From: Xenorhabdus hominickii
Lineage (GTDB): Bacteria > Pseudomonadota > Gammaproteobacteria > Enterobacterales > Enterobacteriaceae
DNA: 64,000 nt
NCBI RefSeq assembly: GCF_002632725.1
Contig: NZ_NJAI01000006.1
Coordinates: 252,713 to 316,712, forward strand
Direction of reading: 5' to 3'
Below, piece by piece: positions 61,204-64,000 of this stretch. The position numbers and the translations under genes are program-made. The notes under the pieces were generated by a model. It had not been told where the DNA came from and made no database searches. It saw nothing but the letters and a program-made list of their open reading frames with translations. Position 1 is the stretch's first letter, and each line of letters opens with the position of its first letter.

Positions 61204-62289
61204 ATGAAATTAATCACTAGAGTGACTTTGTTGTCCGTGACTCTACTGGCAGGGTGCAGTATATCAAATGGCAAACAGTCGTACGACCAATCCATGTTGC
61301 TTGCACATTCACAAACAAAAGTCAGGGCTTTGGAGCACCATTTTCCATTGAAATCCCGTGAACCATCACAATTTCCGGCTTATGTGGCTTTGCTGAAACA
61401 GCAAGCGAGAGAACAGGGTTTCAGTGAAAAAACACTGGATCGGGCATTTGCCAATATCCATTTTATTTCGCGCGTTATTAAGGCTGATCGTAACCAGCCG
61501 GAAAAAAAAGCCACATTGGATGACTATTTAAACCGTGTTTTGCCTACCTGGAGGATTGAACAGGGCGTCACGCAATATCAAAATAATCTTCCTCAGTTAG
61601 ACAAAATCAGCCGTAAATATGGTGTTCCGAAAGCCTATATTGTTGCCTTATGGGGATTGGAAAGTGGTTTTGGCAAAGTACAGGGAAAAGAAGATGTCAT
61701 TTCGGCGTTATCCACCCTCGCTTTTGAAGGCCGCCGAGAAGAGCTTTTCCTCAAACAATTATTAGCAGCACTAGAAATAATTGAAAATCAATACATTGAT
61801 GAAACTCAAACTTTAAAAGGCTCTTGGGCCGGGGCGATGGGACAAAGTCAATTCATGCCAACCTCCTATTTAACTTATGGTGCTGATGGTGACGGTGATG
61901 GCAAAATTGATATTTGGAACAGCAAAGAAGATGTTTTTGCTTCGACTGCCAATTATCTGTCCAAAGAAGGATGGCAACAGGGGCTACCGTGGGGATACGC
62001 CATTTCACTGCCTACAGAATTTGACGTAACATTGGAAGGTATTGAGCCTGAGCAGGGGAAAAGCATCGCTCAATGGCAAGCATTGGGGATTTCATCTCCA
62101 CATTTTGCTAATCTGCCTGCAAATACCAAAGGTTGGATTGTGATCCCTGATGATCCTGTGCAGCGGGCATTTTGGGTAACGCAAAACTTCCGGACTATCA
62201 TGCACTGGAATCGTTCTTATTATTTTGCTCTCAGTGTTGGTATGATGGCGGATGGTATCACACAACGAACTCATTTCCTCACTCACTGA
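61204..62289 (+). CDS. lytic murein transglycosylase, GH103 (MltB-like) lipoprotein
   Basis: A 361-residue protein. Lipobox LLAGCS with Cys18. The catalytic Glu is in ALWGLESGFG, followed by AGAMGQSQFMPTSYL and DGDGDGKIDIWNS, all GH103 hallmarks. It cleaves MurNAc-GlcNAc with formation of anhydro-MurNAc. It is not E. coli mltB itself (its neighbours differ); this paralogue between ycgL and ycgM is found in some enterobacteria. GAGGAG precedes the ATG. Confidence 0.92.
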   Translation: MKLITRVTLLSVTLLAGCSISNGKQSYDQSMLLAHSQTKVRALEHHFPLKSREPSQFPAYVALLKQQAREQGFSEKTLDRAFANIHFISRVIKADRNQPEKKATLDDYLNRVLPTWRIEQGVTQYQNNLPQLDKISRKYGVPKAYIVALWGLESGFGKVQGKEDVISALSTLAFEGRREELFLKQLLAALEIIENQYIDETQTLKGSWAGAMGQSQFMPTSYLTYGADGDGDGKIDIWNSKEDVFASTANYLSKEGWQQGLPWGYAISLPTEFDVTLEGIEPEQGKSIAQWQALGISSPHFANLPANTKGWIVIPDDPVQRAFWVTQNFRTIMHWNRSYYFALSVGMMADGITQRTHFLTH

Positions 62290-62370
62290 AAATCAGGTCT
62301 TGAAAGTATCGGATCTTAAAACTGTCGGGTTTTAAAAACATCGGATTGAAAACAGATAAGGAAAAATGTT

Positions 62371-63027
62371 ATGTATCAGCATCGTGATTGGCAGGGCGTA
62401 TTGTTAGATTTTCCTGCCAATAAAGTTGTTTGTGTCGGTAGCAATTACGACAAACATATAAAAGAGATGGGTTCTCAATCCACTGAAGAGCCAGTGATAT
62501 TTATTAAACCTGAAACGGCACTTTGTGATCTATGCCAGCCTGTTTTCATACCGCAAGAATTTGGTTCTGTACACCATGAAGTTGAATTGGCGGTATTGAT
62601 TGGTTCGACACTCAAAAACGCCAATGAAGAACGAGTCAGTAAGGCGATTGCAGGCTTTGCTATCGCACTGGATTTGACACTACGTGATTTGCAGCATGAA
62701 TTTAAACAATCGGGGCAACCGTGGGAAAAGAGCAAGGCATTTGATAGATCATGCCCGATATCGGGTTTTATTTCCGTTAATGCTTTTGGCGATCCACAAA
62801 ATGCCCAGCTATCCTTGACAGTAAATGGCGAATTGCGCCAAAACGGCAATACGAGTGACATGCGAACGCCTATCATCCCATTGATTAGCTATATGTCACG
62901 CTTTTTTACCCTGCGCCCGGGCGACATCATCCTGACGGGAACGCCTGAAGGTGTAGGGCCACTGCAATCTGGTGATATGCTGAACGTCTCTCTTAACGAG
63001 CACGTTTTAACAACCAGAGTGATTTAA
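62371..63027 (+). CDS. ycgM: fumarylacetoacetate hydrolase family protein YcgM
   Basis: A 218-residue FAH-fold enzyme. Metal site acids appear in HHEVELAVLI, and the ILTGTPEGVGPL turn is conserved. E. coli YcgM relatives act as acylpyruvase/oxaloacetate tautomerase-type enzymes. Followed 9 bp later by ycgN. Confidence 0.92.
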   Translation: MYQHRDWQGVLLDFPANKVVCVGSNYDKHIKEMGSQSTEEPVIFIKPETALCDLCQPVFIPQEFGSVHHEVELAVLIGSTLKNANEERVSKAIAGFAIALDLTLRDLQHEFKQSGQPWEKSKAFDRSCPISGFISVNAFGDPQNAQLSLTVNGELRQNGNTSDMRTPIIPLISYMSRFFTLRPGDIILTGTPEGVGPLQSGDMLNVSLNEHVLTTRVI

Positions 63028-63036
63028 CCATGAGGA

Positions 63037-63483
63037 ATGACAGAAATTATGTCTCAACCTTTCTGGCAGGGGAAAACCCTGGAACAAATGACAGATCAGG
63101 AATGGGAAGCATTATGTGATGGCTGCGGTCAGTGCTGCCTGCATAAGTTGATGGATGAAGATACTGATGAAATTTACTTCACCAATGTTGCATGCAACCA
63201 GCTGAATATTAAAACCTGCCAGTGCAAGAATTACGAAGATCGTTTCAGATATGAGCCTGACTGTATTAAATTGACCCGAGAAAATATGGTGACCTTTGAA
63301 TGGTTGCCGCAGACTTGTGCTTACCGTTTAATTGGCGAAGGGAAAAAATTGCTGCCATGGCACCCACTGGTCAGTGGTTCAAAATCAGCCATGCATCAAG
63401 AACGCATTTCTGTCAGGCATATTGCCGTGCGTGAAACAGATGTGGTGGATTGGGAAGATCATATTTTGAATAAGCCTATGTAG
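63037..63483 (+). CDS. ycgN: YcgN family cysteine-cluster protein
   Basis: A 148-residue UPF0260 protein. Cysteines in CDGCGQCC and C-x5-CQC (NIKTCQC), together with others, form the metal/Fe-S type CxxCxxCC cluster. An in-frame ATG at 63049 (MSQPFWQ) equals the E. coli start and is a good alternative; GAGG lies too close to 63037 to decide. Function unknown. Confidence 0.92.
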   Translation: MTEIMSQPFWQGKTLEQMTDQEWEALCDGCGQCCLHKLMDEDTDEIYFTNVACNQLNIKTCQCKNYEDRFRYEPDCIKLTRENMVTFEWLPQTCAYRLIGEGKKLLPWHPLVSGSKSAMHQERISVRHIAVRETDVVDWEDHILNKPM

Positions 63484-63488
63484 TTACT

Positions 63489-63701
63489 TTACTTATTGAT
63501 ATGAAATGGATTTCGTATCACATGGCTGTAGCGTGGCGCATTAATATCTTTCAGTCCATCAGGAATCAACACTTCCAATCCCGGCTTTCCAGAAGCTCCA
63601 GTAGAACAAGGTGGATGAAAGGGGATTGGCTTTATATCAGCAATAAAAGTGGCGCTACAGGTATTCCAGTGGTGGCATTCTTGTATTGTCGATTTTGGCA
63701 T
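63489..63701 (-). CDS. possible small protein or gene remnant, 70 residues
   Basis: An ATG-started minus-strand frame of 70 codons in the gap between ycgN and the next plus-strand gene. The translation has ordinary amino-acid mix (GASGKPGLEVLIPDGLKD, APRYSHVIRNPFH) and reads more like coding sequence than the opposite strand, but no family is recognised. It may be the tail of a lost larger gene. Confidence 0.35.
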   Translation of the reverse strand: MPKSTIQECHHWNTCSATFIADIKPIPFHPPCSTGASGKPGLEVLIPDGLKDINAPRYSHVIRNPFHINK

Positions 63702-63721
63702 AAGCCAGAGAGAGAATAGAA

Positions 63722-64000
63722 ATGTTAAAAGTAATCGCAGAAGATTTTATTCAGATTGATGCTATAGATATTGTACTTCCACTTTATCGCGAGTTAGTTG
63801 AGGCAACCAAGCGTGAACCTCTTTGTATTGCTTACGACTTATATGTTGATCAGAAAGATGCAGGTCATTTTATCTTTGTTGAGGAATGGCCTGACCGGGC
63901 TGCTTTAGATGCCCATTGTGATAGTGAACATTTCCAGCGTCTTGTCCCTATGACTAGTCAGTATAAACGGAAAGAGTCTACATACATATTAATGAACAGT
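63722..64000 (+). CDS. antibiotic biosynthesis monooxygenase (ABM/YgiN-like) domain protein, truncated by window end
   Basis: Ninety-three codons are visible, open to the right edge. MLKVIAEDFIQ then LYRELVEATKREPLCIAYDLYVD, FIFVEEWPDRAALDAHCDSEHFQ and LVPM match the ABM ferredoxin-like fold (quinol monooxygenase YgiN type). GAGAGAGAA precedes the ATG. Members act on quinols or aromatic polyketides without cofactor; the substrate here is unknown. Confidence 0.85.
   Translation, partial: MLKVIAEDFIQIDAIDIVLPLYRELVEATKREPLCIAYDLYVDQKDAGHFIFVEEWPDRAALDAHCDSEHFQRLVPMTSQYKRKESTYILMNS

Overview
The window looks like a chromosomal segment of an entomopathogenic enterobacterium of the Xenorhabdus/Photorhabdus type (Morganellaceae). 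From 19.7 kb to the right end, gene content and order are those of enterobacterial housekeeping genes: ghrA-ycdY, yceB, mdtH, rimJ, murJ, argS, yecM, cutC, cmoAB, yecN, aspS-nudB-yebC-ruvCAB, znuABC, mepM, lpxM, pykA, hexR-zwf, mdtJI, yoaB, yoaA-tsaB-yeaY-fadD-rnd, minCDE, ycgLMN. Base composition is AT-leaning. A decayed C-terminus of an insecticidal Tc toxin B subunit sits between rnd and minE, which fits the nematode-symbiont lineage. The species is not determined.

Left part (1-19.5 kb) is accessory. It holds two alpha/beta hydrolases and an SRPBCC-VOC fusion on the plus strand, then a biosynthetic region entirely on the minus strand. That region has two blocks. Block A (3.4-7.6 kb, clearly GC-richer than its surroundings) encodes a KAS III-like condensing or acyl-transfer enzyme, a free carrier protein, a free adenylation domain whose pocket reads as proline-specific, and an acyl-CoA-dehydrogenase-type flavoenzyme: the classical set for making pyrrole-2-carboxyl-S-carrier protein from proline. 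Block B (8.8-17.8 kb) encodes a two-module NRPS (C-A-T-C-A-T), a broken thioesterase, and a PLP-dependent decarboxylase of the aspartate 1-decarboxylase type. The first A domain reads as beta-alanine-specific, which is what the neighbouring decarboxylase would make; the second reads as alanine-like. Together they suggest a pyrrolyl-capped beta-Ala-Ala type product, not matched by me to any known compound. The thioesterase has lost its N-terminus and carries a frameshift, so release is either done by another enzyme or the pathway is decaying. A 1.2 kb AT-rich gap between the blocks contains eight perfect copies of an 8-bp repeat, a possible phase-variable switch.

Middle and right parts are core genome: tRNA-Ser(GGA) in two identical tandem copies with a strong promoter; translation and tRNA modification (argS, aspS, cmoA, cmoB, tsaB, rimJ); DNA repair (ruvABC, yoaA); envelope (murJ, mepM, lpxM, a GH103 lytic transglycosylase, yeaY); zinc uptake with a near-perfect Zur box; carbon metabolism with a HexR operator at zwf; polyamine export (mdtJI); fatty acid activation (fadD); and septum placement (minCDE). 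Accessory islands inside this core include an unrecognised 265-residue protein at 49.1 kb with an effector-like C-terminus, the Tc toxin relic, and three copies of a small repeat bounded by TATACCC-like ends.
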